Positions 15,111 through 21,510 of a stretch of DNA of 29,007 bases are shown here, piece after piece. The translations under genes and the position numbers were made by a program. Source of the DNA: a virus. The stretch is from positions 1 through 29,007 of IMG/VR virus record IMGVR_UViG_3300043436_001308. One strand, 5' to 3'. Below the pieces are notes generated by a model. That model was not told the origin of the DNA. It saw nothing but the letters and a program-made list of their open reading frames with translations, and ran no database searches. Each line of letters starts with the position of its first letter. The first letter of the stretch is position 1.

Positions 15111-15393
15111 CTTTGTATTTTAGTTCGTTTTTTAGTTCGTCGTAAGCTACTCTTAGTTGTGCGTTGCGTCTAGCTAGTTGGTTAAGCTCGCGGTTCAAAC
15201 TTACTATTTCGTTTTGCATTTCAATTAAAACAAGTTCGGTTTTTAATAGCATTTCTTCGCTGTCCTTACCGCCGTTAATATAGTCCTTTGCGTCTGGCTT
15301 GTCCTTTTCGAGTTTTACCCTTACATTTTTAATTCGTTCGCGGACTACCCAAATGGTGTTTTTCGCCCATAGTATTTTTAAGTCTAGATCCAT
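15097..15393 (-). CDS. Coiled-coil protein of unknown function (98 aa)
   Basis: 98 residues, basic, with a long heptad-like helix (LLKTELVLIEMQNEIVSLNR, then ELNQLARRNAQLRVAYDELK). It lies between the helicase and the NinG-like gene, overlapping the latter by 14 bases, so an accessory role in replication or recombination is plausible. No catalytic motif was seen. Confidence 0.65.
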   Translation of the reverse strand: MDLDLKILWAKNTIWVVRERIKNVRVKLEKDKPDAKDYINGGKDSEEMLLKTELVLIEMQNEIVSLNRELNQLARRNAQLRVAYDELKNELKYKDATL

Positions 15394-15394
15394 T

Positions 15395-16408
15395 TTAAAA
15401 AGTGTTTAAGTTGCGTAATTTTTGGCTTGTTGACATAATGCCGTCGGTTATTGTTTTTTGGCTTTCTTTTTTGTAGTACGTTCCCCTATTGGCGTAAACT
15501 CGTTTTCCTTTGTGGTCTAGCATGTAGTATTGGTATCGGTCTAAGTCTAAGAACATTTTGTAAGTTCCGTTTTTTGATACGCCTTTAGGCTTACTCTTAG
15601 CTACTTTCAAATGTACTTCGTTTTTTTCTGCGCCCGTTCCGTCGCTGTTTGTTAGCCCGTAAGGTGGTCGCCACGGAATTAACACGCTTAGACCCTTTCT
15701 AAACCATACTTGCCCACCCGCAAAGTCCCTAGCGCTAGGAATAGGGAAATAGCTTACGTCCGTTCCAGCAATTGTCTTAGCAGTTACCATAGGTTGGTCG
15801 CGAACGTGGTTAATTACGCAGTTGTGGCGGTTTGTTTTACGTGCGTTCTTACGAACTAGTCCTAGAATACGGCTCAAATACTTGTCTTCGCGTCCTAAGT
15901 CTGAGGCTATAAGTTCTTCGGTTAATTCGTTCCACGGGTCAATAGTGGTGGTATGTATTTTAATACCTTCTTTGCGTTCGATTTCGTCTACTAGGTCATA
16001 AAATTTCGTAATAGTTAGGTCTTCGTCTATGGGATCAATTACAATGAAATGCTGGTTAACAAACATTTCGGCGCTTATTTGTTCCCCGTTGGTCATTGAG
16101 TTTTGACCTTGAACGTAGGGCTTACCTATGTACTTGTAGCATAGTTCGGCAAATATTTCCGCACTACTTCCCGTTTCAGGACTAAATACAACGTGGTTCC
16201 AACCATGCAAACATGAAAGGTTTATAAGAAACTCAAACCATAGTTCCGTTTTTCCGCTTGCGGGCGCTGCGCCTATGTACGTCGTAGTTCCTTCTTTGAT
16301 TGTAAAGGGTAACATATCCCAATCCCAACCCACGGACTTACCCCTTACGTCTACTTTTTGACGAACGGCGAACATTTCGGCGTTTAAGTCTGTTAGTCTT
16401 TTGTACAT
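15395..16408 (-). CDS. RecA-fold replicative helicase/ATPase
   Basis: 337 residues from ATG 16408, three bases past the preceding stop. The Walker A motif is IGAAPASGKTEL (Lys53-Thr54) and Walker B is HTTTIDPWNEL (Asp156). Further RecA-fold features follow, including NCVINHVRDQP near 205-215 and the region GGQVWFRKGLSVLIPWRPP. It resembles DnaB/RAD55-like single-domain phage helicases without a primase domain. Together with the upstream organiser-like protein it probably opens the phage origin and drives fork movement. No primase or DNA polymerase gene is visible, so host enzymes would be needed. Confidence 0.83.
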   Translation of the reverse strand: MYKRLTDLNAEMFAVRQKVDVRGKSVGWDWDMLPFTIKEGTTTYIGAAPASGKTELWFEFLINLSCLHGWNHVVFSPETGSSAEIFAELCYKYIGKPYVQGQNSMTNGEQISAEMFVNQHFIVIDPIDEDLTITKFYDLVDEIERKEGIKIHTTTIDPWNELTEELIASDLGREDKYLSRILGLVRKNARKTNRHNCVINHVRDQPMVTAKTIAGTDVSYFPIPSARDFAGGQVWFRKGLSVLIPWRPPYGLTNSDGTGAEKNEVHLKVAKSKPKGVSKNGTYKMFLDLDRYQYYMLDHKGKRVYANRGTYYKKESQKTITDGIMSTSQKLRNLNTF

Positions 16409-16410
16409 TT

Positions 16411-17052
16411 TTAGCCCTCCCAAATTTCAGTTGGTAAATTTACTTTTGGTTTGTTACGTTCTTGAACATTTTTATTCCAACGTTTTAGCCTTAATTCTAA
16501 GTTGAAGCTACTTTGTTTTTCAAACCTCATCTTTTTGTCATGTTCGCCGTGTTCCGTCCAGTAGTCGTAAAATTCCCTAATCATTTCCTTACCATAAGTT
16601 TCTAAATAAAAGGCTAATGAATGAGCAAAAGACTTTTTGCGAATATCAAAAGTTGCGGGGTTTTTCTTATTATCTTTTTCTACTTCTTTATCTACTTCTT
16701 TAATGCTAGAGCCTTGCTTTAGCGACGCTTTAGCCTTGCTTAAGCCACCCTTACGCCCCGACTCACTGAGTTTCAAGCGTTTAGACTCGATTTCTTTTCG
16801 CTCTTTATCCAAAAACGAAATTACAATTTTATTTTTTTTCGTCTTTAAATAATTTTTTTCAATCAAAATTTCGACTATTGTAGCGTTCCTTAAGCGAAGC
16901 TTAGCCTCGTCAATGGATAGGTCGTTATTCCTATTCCAGTATTCCGCGCACACACTAATAAATGCGCCTTGTAACTCAAATGATTCATAGCTTATATTGC
17001 CCGTGATCCATTCAGTAGCGTTAAACTTAAAAAATGGCAGCTCTTTACTCAT
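16411..17052 (-). CDS. Replication organiser/helicase-loader-like protein
   Basis: 213 residues. The N-terminal domain begins LPFFKFNATEWITGNISYES and FELQGAFISVCAEYWNRNND, the pattern of winged-helix replication initiators (DUF1376/DnaD-like N-terminal domains). A basic, Ser-rich linker (about 85-125: SGRKGGLSKAKASLKQGSS) leads to a C-terminal helical part with MRFEKQSSFNLELRLKRW, a motif like that of helicase-loader proteins of Bacteroidota phages and prophages. It lies directly upstream of the helicase gene, as replisome organisers usually do. The role in origin binding or helicase loading is inferred from domain type and neighbours. Confidence 0.72.
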   Translation of the reverse strand: MSKELPFFKFNATEWITGNISYESFELQGAFISVCAEYWNRNNDLSIDEAKLRLRNATIVEILIEKNYLKTKKNKIVISFLDKERKEIESKRLKLSESGRKGGLSKAKASLKQGSSIKEVDKEVEKDNKKNPATFDIRKKSFAHSLAFYLETYGKEMIREFYDYWTEHGEHDKKMRFEKQSSFNLELRLKRWNKNVQERNKPKVNLPTEIWEG

Positions 17053-17218
17053 TGCTAAAACTTTCTAAAGTTTTTATTAATGTGTAGGCTTGCTTAATAT
17101 CAATGCAAACCGTTTTTGATTCTTGACCCTCGATAATTTCAAAGCAAATAAATTCACCTTTAGAAACAATCATTTGGTCTTTGTCATTAAATTGACATTT
17201 GAAATAAATTTCGTTCAT
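17045..17218 (-). CDS. Small unknown protein behind the structured RNA (57 aa)
   Basis: 57 residues (MNEIYFKCQFNDKDQMIVSK; CIDIKQAYTLIKTLESFSNE), acidic, predicted alpha/beta. It is the first gene downstream of the leader RNA and terminator at 17237-17326 and overlaps the replication organiser by 8 bases. If the terminator is regulated, this gene heads the controlled operon. It is too short to be a type III toxin. No family recognised. Confidence 0.65.
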   Translation of the reverse strand: MNEIYFKCQFNDKDQMIVSKGEFICFEIIEGQESKTVCIDIKQAYTLIKTLESFSNE

Positions 17219-17236
17219 TTTGTAATTTTTAGTAAT

Positions 17237-17289
17237 AAAAAAACCCTCGCAAATCCGTAGGCTCTCACATCTACTTCATTACAAGGGTT
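17237..17289 (-). terminator. Terminator/attenuator of the structured RNA
   Basis: AACCCTTG (17289-17282) pairs with CGAGGGTT (17249-17242; one G-T pair), and a run of seven T starts inside the last two bases. The 32-base loop is unusually long and contains hairpin 2, so folding, and thus termination, may be conditional. Confidence 0.6.
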
Positions 17290-17326
17290 AATAATACCTT
17301 TAGGTTCTATGGTGTGAGAGCGAACC
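17237..17326 (-). ncRNA. Structured leader or small RNA with complementary hairpin loops
   Basis: About 90 nt between a promoter element and a U-tract, with no credible ORF. Hairpin 1 pairs GGUUC (17326-17322) with GAACC (17307-17303). Hairpin 2 pairs GUAG (17274-17271) with CUAC (17260-17257). The loop of hairpin 1 holds GCUCUCACA (17321-17313), perfectly complementary to UGUGAGAGC (17269-17261), which is nearly the whole loop of hairpin 2. This gives a 9-bp kissing or pseudoknot interaction. The terminator stem (AACCCUUG/CGAGGGUU) encloses hairpin 2 and so interleaves with the kissing pair. It may be a free-standing RNA, an attenuator of the replication operon, or a self-dimerising antisense-type regulator. 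Expression is inferred from promoter and terminator only. Confidence 0.62.
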
Positions 17327-17331
17327 ATGTA

Positions 17332-17339
17332 CAAATATA
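17332..17339 (-). promoter_or_regulatory. Promoter -7 element TATATTTG for the structured RNA/replication block
   Basis: Perfect TAnnTTTG element whose expected transcription start falls at the first bases (GGUUC) of hairpin 1. The -33 region (CAAC at 19 bases) is poor and overlaps the end of the DnaA-like gene. Confidence 0.6.
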
Positions 17340-17344
17340 ACGCT

Positions 17345-17776
17345 TTAACTCGAAATAAGTTGCTCGTCTTCTAAAATTTCTTCGTAAAAACCCATTTTTA
17401 CCCGTCTTTGAATACGTTTAAAGGACACCATGTTATTGGCTTTGAGTATGTCCGTCTTTATGTCGTAGTCTTTTTTCGTCCTAAATATCTTAGAAATGTT
17501 TGGTAGTTCGGAGCCGTCTAAGTAGGCTTGAAGCGCGCACGTTTCGGCTATGTAGTCAGCATCTCGGTAACTAATTAAGTCTTTGTGTATACGTAACCCG
17601 TGTAAAATTGTAGCGTGGTTCTTGTCAAAGTAACGGCCTATGTCCGAAAGGCTCAGCCCGCAAATTCTTAACTCGTTGTAAAGGTAATAACGCTTGTAAA
17701 GTACGTCGCGACGTCTAGACTTGTTAAGTAGTCCGTATTTTTCGATGAGTTCGTTTATTAATGCTAATCTGTTCAT
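17345..17776 (-). CDS. Stand-alone DnaA domain-IV-like DNA-binding protein
   Basis: 143 residues. Residues about 22-66 (RRDVLYKRYYLYNELRICGL, then SLSDIGRYFDKNHATILHG) match the C-terminal DNA-binding domain of DnaA, including the signature IGR-F-x-x-(D/N)H-(A/T)-T-(I/V)-x-H that reads DnaA boxes. The AAA+ ATPase part is absent. The remaining 75 residues are basic and not recognised. It may mark the phage origin, compete with host DnaA or regulate promoters. It ends just before the promoter of the structured RNA and replication genes. It overlaps the upstream small gene by 4 bases. Confidence 0.75.
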   Translation of the reverse strand: MNRLALINELIEKYGLLNKSRRRDVLYKRYYLYNELRICGLSLSDIGRYFDKNHATILHGLRIHKDLISYRDADYIAETCALQAYLDGSELPNISKIFRTKKDYDIKTDILKANNMVSFKRIQRRVKMGFYEEILEDEQLISS

Positions 17777-18048
17777 AAAAATAAGTTTTCTAGTTCGTCA
17801 ATTTTTTCTTGTAGTTTGCCAAAAACTCGGTCTACACCTTTATTGTATTGCTCATTCATTAGGTTATTTTCATGGTTTAATACATGGCCTAAAAACAAAG
17901 CTTTTGTTTCGTCTAGTTCTATGTTTAATTCGTTTAAAATAAATACTTCAATCATTTGAACGGGTGTTAATTTGTATTTTTCAGCTTTTCGTATCATATT
18001 TTCAGCGTCTTTATGGTGGTTAACGCCTTTTTCCCATTGTAATTTCAT
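17773..18048 (-). CDS. Unknown helical protein (91 aa)
   Basis: 91 residues, mostly helical, acidic at the C-terminus (FGKLQEKIDELENLFL). The segment NMIRKAEKYKLTPVQMIEVF ILNEL could be a small helical bundle. Overlaps both neighbours by 4 bases, so it is coupled to the DnaA-like gene. No family recognised. Confidence 0.6.
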   Translation of the reverse strand: MKLQWEKGVNHHKDAENMIRKAEKYKLTPVQMIEVFILNELNIELDETKALFLGHVLNHENNLMNEQYNKGVDRVFGKLQEKIDELENLFL

Positions 18049-18191
18049 ATTTGTTCTACTTTAAATTTTCCGTTTTCGTATTGACCCGTTGCTAGTAGGT
18101 CATGTTTTTTCCAATATGCTAGGCTTTGAGAATTTAAAACCCAGCTTTCGACGGCTTTAGATCCGACAAAATAAGTTAGTTTCCATTTCAT
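18045..18191 (-). CDS. Small unknown protein (48 aa)
   Basis: 48 residues (MKWKLTYFVGSKAVESWVLN; LAYWKKHDLLATGQYENGKF), an aromatic-rich beta-like sequence. The stop overlaps the next start as ATGA. The 78 bases before it (18192-18269) hold no gene that I can support. No family recognised. Confidence 0.55.
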   Translation of the reverse strand: MKWKLTYFVGSKAVESWVLNSQSLAYWKKHDLLATGQYENGKFKVEQI

Positions 18192-18269
18192 ATTTGCTGC
18201 ATTTTGATTTCACAAATTCGGTTGTAAAGGTCATGGTTAAACGACGTCCAAAAGCGGTCTATTTGGTAT

Positions 18270-18581
18270 TTATTGAATGCCCCACATATAGCCCTCGTCG
18301 TTGTATTCTTGAATGTAAGCGTCTTCGAAAGTGTTGGCTTCGTAAAGCGTCGTAAGGTAGTCGTCGCAGTCGCGCGTTTGTTTAATGGTAAGTTTTTCAT
18401 TGTAGTCTTTTTTCGTTATTTTATAGTTTGCGTAAGCGTCGTAAATTTCTAGTTCGTATTCGGCTAGTATTTCGCCGTTCGTATTTGTGTCGCCCTCATC
18501 CCAAATGGTGACGTTTAAGTACACTAAATTCTTGTCGCTAGGTCTGTATACCTCAAAGTCTTTTAATTCTGTTACAATCAT
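18270..18581 (-). CDS. Acidic unknown protein (103 aa)
   Basis: 103 strongly acidic residues, start at ATG 18581 preceded by AAATTTAAATAAA. Regions such as DLVYLNVTIWDEG-like strands (NLVYLNVTIWDEGDTNTNGE) and EYELEIYDAYANYKITKKDY suggest a small beta domain followed by an acidic helical end (YEANTFEDAYIQEYNDEGYM). Small acidic early phage proteins often act as inhibitors or DNA mimics of host factors, but nothing specific is seen here. Confidence 0.6.
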   Translation of the reverse strand: MIVTELKDFEVYRPSDKNLVYLNVTIWDEGDTNTNGEILAEYELEIYDAYANYKITKKDYNEKLTIKQTRDCDDYLTTLYEANTFEDAYIQEYNDEGYMWGIQ

Positions 18582-18582
18582 T

Positions 18583-18828
18583 TTATTTAAATTTGTCGTT
18601 ATAAACGTGGTTCATATACTTGTCGTAAGACGGGCTAAGTTCGTAGGTATTTTTTTGGTGGGTTTGTGGGTCGTATGCTTTGGTGTCTAGAACGGGAAAA
18701 GTGTTCGTAGACATGAGCCAAATTATAAACGAAAAACCTATAATTGCAATAATGCCACCGCCTAAAATTTGCTTCTCGTCTGTGTTTAAGTCCTTAAATA
18801 AAAACGAATATTTGTTAAGTGTCTTCAT
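18583..18828 (-). CDS. Single-pass membrane protein (81 aa)
   Basis: 81 residues with a charged N-terminus (MKTLNKYSFLFKDLNTDEKQ), one hydrophobic helix at about 22-39 (LGGGIIAIIGFSFIIWLMS) and a polar, Tyr-rich C-terminal half. An inner-membrane location is likely. Second gene of the first early operon; one base separates it from the next gene. Function unknown. Confidence 0.6.
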   Translation of the reverse strand: MKTLNKYSFLFKDLNTDEKQILGGGIIAIIGFSFIIWLMSTNTFPVLDTKAYDPQTHQKNTYELSPSYDKYMNHVYNDKFK

Positions 18829-18831
18829 GTT

Positions 18832-18999
18832 TTAGAATGTTAATTGTTCAACTTCAAAAGTAAATGCGCGCGCGTCGCTAGTTGTGTCTAAAATGCTTCG
18901 GCCTTTTTTACTAGCTTCTAAATAACCCTCAGCGTTAATGTTCATGAAGAATAACGTTTCGCGTTTGTAGTCTAAAATTGTAAGTCTAAATGTTTTCAT
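18832..18999 (-). CDS. First early gene, small unknown protein (55 aa)
   Basis: 55 residues (MKTFRLTILDYKRETLFFMN; INAEGYLEASKKGRSILDTT), an alternating pattern suggesting a small beta-rich domain. It lies 29 bases behind the best promoter in the window (TTTG-N19-TATATTTG at 19058-19028) and is therefore probably the first gene expressed after infection. No family recognised. Confidence 0.65.
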   Translation of the reverse strand: MKTFRLTILDYKRETLFFMNINAEGYLEASKKGRSILDTTSDARAFTFEVEQLTF

Positions 19000-19027
19000 G
19001 TCGTTGTTTTTGTTAAAAGATTATATG

Positions 19028-19058
19028 CAAATATAGATACTATTCACAACCTACCAAA
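19028..19058 (-). promoter_or_regulatory. Main early promoter, perfect Bacteroidota consensus
   Basis: TTTG (19058-19055), 19 bases, then TATATTTG (19035-19028), the exact -33/-7 pattern of Bacteroidota primary-sigma promoters. Directly upstream are two GTTAAAAA elements like those at 14521-14562. Confidence 0.82.
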
Positions 19059-19274
19059 CTTTTTAACAACTTTTTTTAACATTTTTTTATATTCCTAGTA
19101 TTTACGGGGGTTGTAGACGCAAACTTTTTTTTGAGTTTTAAGGTTTTACCCTTACTTTATTACAAAATAGTCACATTTTTACCCTGATTTTGTGACATAA
19201 TGTATTATATAAGGTACAAACTAGGGGTGTTTTGTGTATTTAAATACCCGTTAGGGTGCAATATAATGTGGGTT

Positions 19275-19295
19275 TAATCGGTTTATACCCGATTA
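19275..19295. repeat. Inverted repeat TAATCGG-N7-CCGATTA
   Basis: Perfect 7-base arms around a 7-base AT-rich centre, a 14-base repeat-to-repeat spacing suited to a dimeric DNA-binding protein or a small hairpin. Confidence 0.6.
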
Positions 19296-19299
19296 GGTA

Positions 19300-19316
19300 C
19301 GCAAATGTTCGCAAAT
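19300..19316. repeat. Direct repeat CGCAAAT x2, 10-base period
   Basis: CGCAAAT at 19300-19306 and 19310-19316, one helical turn apart, just beyond the inverted repeat. Confidence 0.5.
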
Positions 19317-19332
19317 ATCCTATTATAGTACG

Positions 19333-19359
19333 AAAAAACCCCATCCGTATAGAATGGGG
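19333..19359 (-). terminator. Intrinsic terminator of the short RNA
   Basis: CCCCAT (19359-19354) pairs with ATGGGG (19344-19339), followed by TTTTTT (19338-19333). Confidence 0.82.
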
Positions 19360-19398
19360 CGATCAACTTAGATTTACTTTATTTTGGAATTACTAAAG
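19333..19398 (-). ncRNA. Putative short intergenic RNA (about 65 nt)
   Basis: A promoter element (TATATTTG, 19411-19404) is followed about 45 bases later by a strong terminator hairpin, with no ORF between. The 5' part can form ACUUUA/UAAAGU (19399-19394 with 19381-19376), though the predicted start falls at the edge of this stem. The middle is unpaired and A/U-rich. It may be a small regulatory RNA or simply a short terminated transcript. Confidence 0.5.
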
Positions 19399-19403
19399 TA
19401 GTA

Positions 19404-19434
19404 CAAATATAAAACAAAAAAGCCAACCCCGAAA
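19404..19434 (-). promoter_or_regulatory. Promoter of the short intergenic RNA
   Basis: TTTC (19434-19431), 19 bases, TATATTTG (19411-19404). The -33 lies in the loop of the late-operon terminator, so terminator and promoter are interleaved. Confidence 0.55.
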
Positions 19435-19442
19435 GGCTGGCT
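19415..19442 (-). terminator. Intrinsic terminator of the late operon
   Basis: AGCCAGCC (19442-19435) pairs with GGTTGGCT (19428-19421; one G-T pair) around a 6-base loop, followed by TTTTTTG. It lies 32 bases after the metallophosphoesterase gene. Confidence 0.88.
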
Positions 19443-19473
19443 TCAAAACAGAACTAGAAAAAAGTGTTGCAAT

Positions 19474-20574
19474 TTACTTAAAAAAGTATTCGTTTATGCT
19501 TTTTGTTAATAACCCATAGTTAAAGTGTATAAAACCCGAACGTCCTAGCTGAAAGTTTGTAGCTACCCAGTTGCTAGACGGGCTAAACGCGGGGTAATTG
19601 TAATACTTAAACACGTCCGAACTTGACGCATCGAATAAGTATTGGTGACTATCCCCTTTTTCGAAAATGATTTCGTACCCTTTATTAAGTAGGTCTTTAC
19701 TATGCAAGAACCCGACTATTTTATTTATTTGGTTTGGATCAATCTTTGGCTTAAACCCGTGTTTTAAATTGTGGGTGTCTTTGCCGTGCGTCGAAATGAA
19801 ACAATAGTTACCGACAAGTTCCCAGTCAATGAACGACGTTTGGTTAATTACTTTGACGTTCTTTAATTGGCTTTCAATGTATGACTTTACAGCCTGGTTA
19901 ACGAAGTACGCAAAGTCGCCTGCGTGGTTATCATTACATACGCTTCTAAAAACAATCAATTTGTAGTGTGGCGCGAGGGCTTCTAAAAGACGAACCTTAA
20001 ACATAAAGCCAACGTCAAACGCTTTTTGGTTACTCATGTTTTGAGGCAACGTATGCCCGCCCCTAGTTGTTTGCCCGTTAAACCCGTCTAAAAAGTCGCC
20101 TAGATCCGAAATGTAAAGTATGTTACTTTCTTGTTTTTCTAGGGTAAAGTTCACCATTTCCGTAAGACGTTCAAATAGTAAAGCTTCGTTCCATTCGGTT
20201 GGGTACATTGAACGGCCTTTGTCGCTTGCGTCCATTCCGATATGTACGTCGGTAAATACTAGCTTGTCAAATTCGCCCTTAAATTCAATTTTCTTTACGC
20301 GCTCAGTAGCTAACGGGGGTACGTCTTCAAATAGTTTATTAAAGTCAATCTTATTAACGTCGAACTCATTACCAAAAGACGGATTTTTAAAGAACAAACT
20401 AGCATCTTTTGACTTAAGCCACCCGTGTTTCACGTCTTTTTCGTCTAGTCCTAACCCGTTGGCTTGTTCTTTTATTGCGCGGTATTGATTAATTAACGCG
20501 AGTTCGTCTGGCCTTAGTCTTATTCGGGGTACACCCTGACTAACTACTGGTCGGCCACCTTTGTTTTTCTTCAT
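19474..20574 (-). CDS. Calcineurin-like metallophosphoesterase with basic N-terminus
   Basis: 366 residues. The metallophosphatase motifs are in order: FTDVHIGM (Asp109, His111), YISDLGDFLDGF (Asp157/Asp160), VCNDNHAGD (Asn216, His217, a variant of GNHD), STHGKDTHN (His263) and KGDSHQY (His310). These bind two metal ions for phosphoester hydrolysis. The N-terminus [16 protein letters not shown] resembles an AT-hook (GRP) and is followed by a helical region, suggesting a nucleic-acid substrate (inference). It is the last gene of the late operon, overlapping the spanin-like gene by 4 bases. DNA end processing or anti-defence roles are conceivable, but the sequence does not settle this. Confidence 0.82.
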   Translation of the reverse strand: MKKNKGGRPVVSQGVPRIRLRPDELALINQYRAIKEQANGLGLDEKDVKHGWLKSKDASLFFKNPSFGNEFDVNKIDFNKLFEDVPPLATERVKKIEFKGEFDKLVFTDVHIGMDASDKGRSMYPTEWNEALLFERLTEMVNFTLEKQESNILYISDLGDFLDGFNGQTTRGGHTLPQNMSNQKAFDVGFMFKVRLLEALAPHYKLIVFRSVCNDNHAGDFAYFVNQAVKSYIESQLKNVKVINQTSFIDWELVGNYCFISTHGKDTHNLKHGFKPKIDPNQINKIVGFLHSKDLLNKGYEIIFEKGDSHQYLFDASSSDVFKYYNYPAFSPSSNWVATNFQLGRSGFIHFNYGLLTKSINEYFFK

Positions 20575-21020
20575 AAAGGATTTTTATAATGTCTAAGTAG
20601 GTAATTCGTAAAGATACCCACCGCGAAACCTAAAACTAAAAGTAAAATATTAGGCTTAGTGTTCTTATGCTTTTCCGTTTTCCATTTGACGACCTCAACT
20701 TTTTGTATCATTTTAAGGGTGTCGCGTTTTAATCTGTACTCGATACGCTTTTCAAATCGCGTTTGAGGCACTTTAGAGACCTTGTAACGCACTATTGTAT
20801 CTTTTTGGACTAATACCCTTTCCCACATTATAGAATCTCTTAAAACGTACGGGATTGAATCTATCGAAGTTATTTGAATTGTATCAGCAACCTCGTCGCA
20901 GCGGTAACCCTTTTTAAAGGCTTTACGGACATGGTAATTAACACCGCAAGATGTCGCAAATATTGCCAATATAAGCGACAAAATGAGTTTACTTGGCGAT
21001 TTCAAAGTGCATCCAGTCAT
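20571..21020 (-). CDS. Unimolecular spanin-like lipoprotein
   Basis: 149 residues. The N-terminus has a lipoprotein signal ([15 protein letters not shown], lipidated Cys25). The C-terminus has one hydrophobic helix (about 125-143: [20 protein letters not shown]) and a short basic end. The middle is basic and strand/helix-rich (about 60-115). An outer-membrane lipid anchor plus an inner-membrane helix in one chain is the layout of u-spanins such as T1 gp11, which fuse the two membranes in the last lysis step. The position right after the endolysin supports this. The start overlaps the endolysin by 32 bases; a TTG five codons in is an alternative. Confidence 0.72.
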   Translation of the reverse strand: MTGCTLKSPSKLILSLILAIFATSCGVNYHVRKAFKKGYRCDEVADTIQITSIDSIPYVLRDSIMWERVLVQKDTIVRYKVSKVPQTRFEKRIEYRLKRDTLKMIQKVEVVKWKTEKHKNTKPNILLLVLGFAVGIFTNYLLRHYKNPL

Positions 21021-21453
21021 AATTTTTTTCTTTACCTAGTGAAACAAACCCGTGTTTATAAAAAATGTCAATCATTGGCGCGTATTCTGGGCGTGCAAAC
21101 CGCGCAGTTTTAGAAGTTTCTTTTAATGTGTTACGTGCGGGGTCTAAGTCTATTGCAATACCCCAAGCGTGACGAGACCATGAAGAACCACCGCGCATTT
21201 TTCTAAACGCAAAACAGCCCCCGAAAAGGTCTATTCCTAGTTCGACCAAACGTTCGTACCCATAGACTTCTAAAAGTTCGTTAAACACGCTTAAAAACGC
21301 ATCTGCAACCAATTTGTGGCAACGCATCTTTGTTACTTTCATGTCTAAGTCCCATGCTATGCGCATAGGGTAAGGCAAATTAATAGTAATTAAATACGTA
21401 CCTCGTTCGTTAGGTTGTCCGTATTTCGCTAAGGCTTGTGCTGTTGTTATCAT
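20989..21453 (-). CDS. M15-family endolysin (peptidoglycan peptidase)
   Basis: 154 residues. The zinc peptidase motifs are [15 protein letters not shown] (His95, Asp102; pattern SxHxxGxAxD) and YDWMHFEI (His149), typical of the M15 D-Ala-D-Ala carboxypeptidase / L-alanyl-D-glutamate peptidase group used by many phages as endolysins. No signal peptide is seen, so release through a holin is expected. The gene follows two small membrane-protein genes after a weak hairpin and precedes the spanin candidate. Length is normal for single-domain M15 endolysins. Confidence 0.9.
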   Translation of the reverse strand: MITTAQALAKYGQPNERGTYLITINLPYPMRIAWDLDMKVTKMRCHKLVADAFLSVFNELLEVYGYERLVELGIDLFGGCFAFRKMRGGSSWSRHAWGIAIDLDPARNTLKETSKTARFARPEYAPMIDIFYKHGFVSLGKEKNYDWMHFEIAK

Positions 21454-21483
21454 TATTAAGTGTTTTTCACCAACATTAAGTAA

Positions 21484-21510
21484 TAAACCCCGTCAACTTT
21501 ATCGACGGGG
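21484..21510 (-). terminator. Weak terminator-like hairpin before the endolysin
   Basis: CCCCGTC (21510-21504) pairs with GACGGGG (21494-21488) around 9 bases, followed by TTTATTA. The poor T-tract suggests partial termination or an RNA-stability hairpin between holin and endolysin. Confidence 0.55.

Larger units (their letters stand above)
19059..19332. other. Gene-free AT-rich gap with repeats, origin candidate
   Basis: No ORF of note on either strand. It holds TTTTAAC-type elements next to the early promoter and two TTTTACCCT copies 33 bases apart (19144, 19177). It also has the inverted repeat GTCACA/TGTGAC (19170-19196), the hairpin TAATCGG-N7-CCGATTA (19275-19295) and two CGCAAAT copies 10 bases apart (19300, 19310). 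This density of phased repeats between early and late arms suggests a replication origin or operator region (inference). Confidence 0.5.

Noticed and set aside
17218-17340. Type III toxin-antitoxin (pseudoknotted RNA plus toxin)
   Set aside because: There are no tandem RNA repeats and the downstream protein has only 57 residues, far below ToxN-type toxins.
18188-18400. 70-codon minus-strand frame
   Set aside because: Its first two thirds lie out of frame inside the 103-residue gene and are Thr/Arg-biased as expected of a shadow. Only the last 30 codons look coding-like, and they lack a start.
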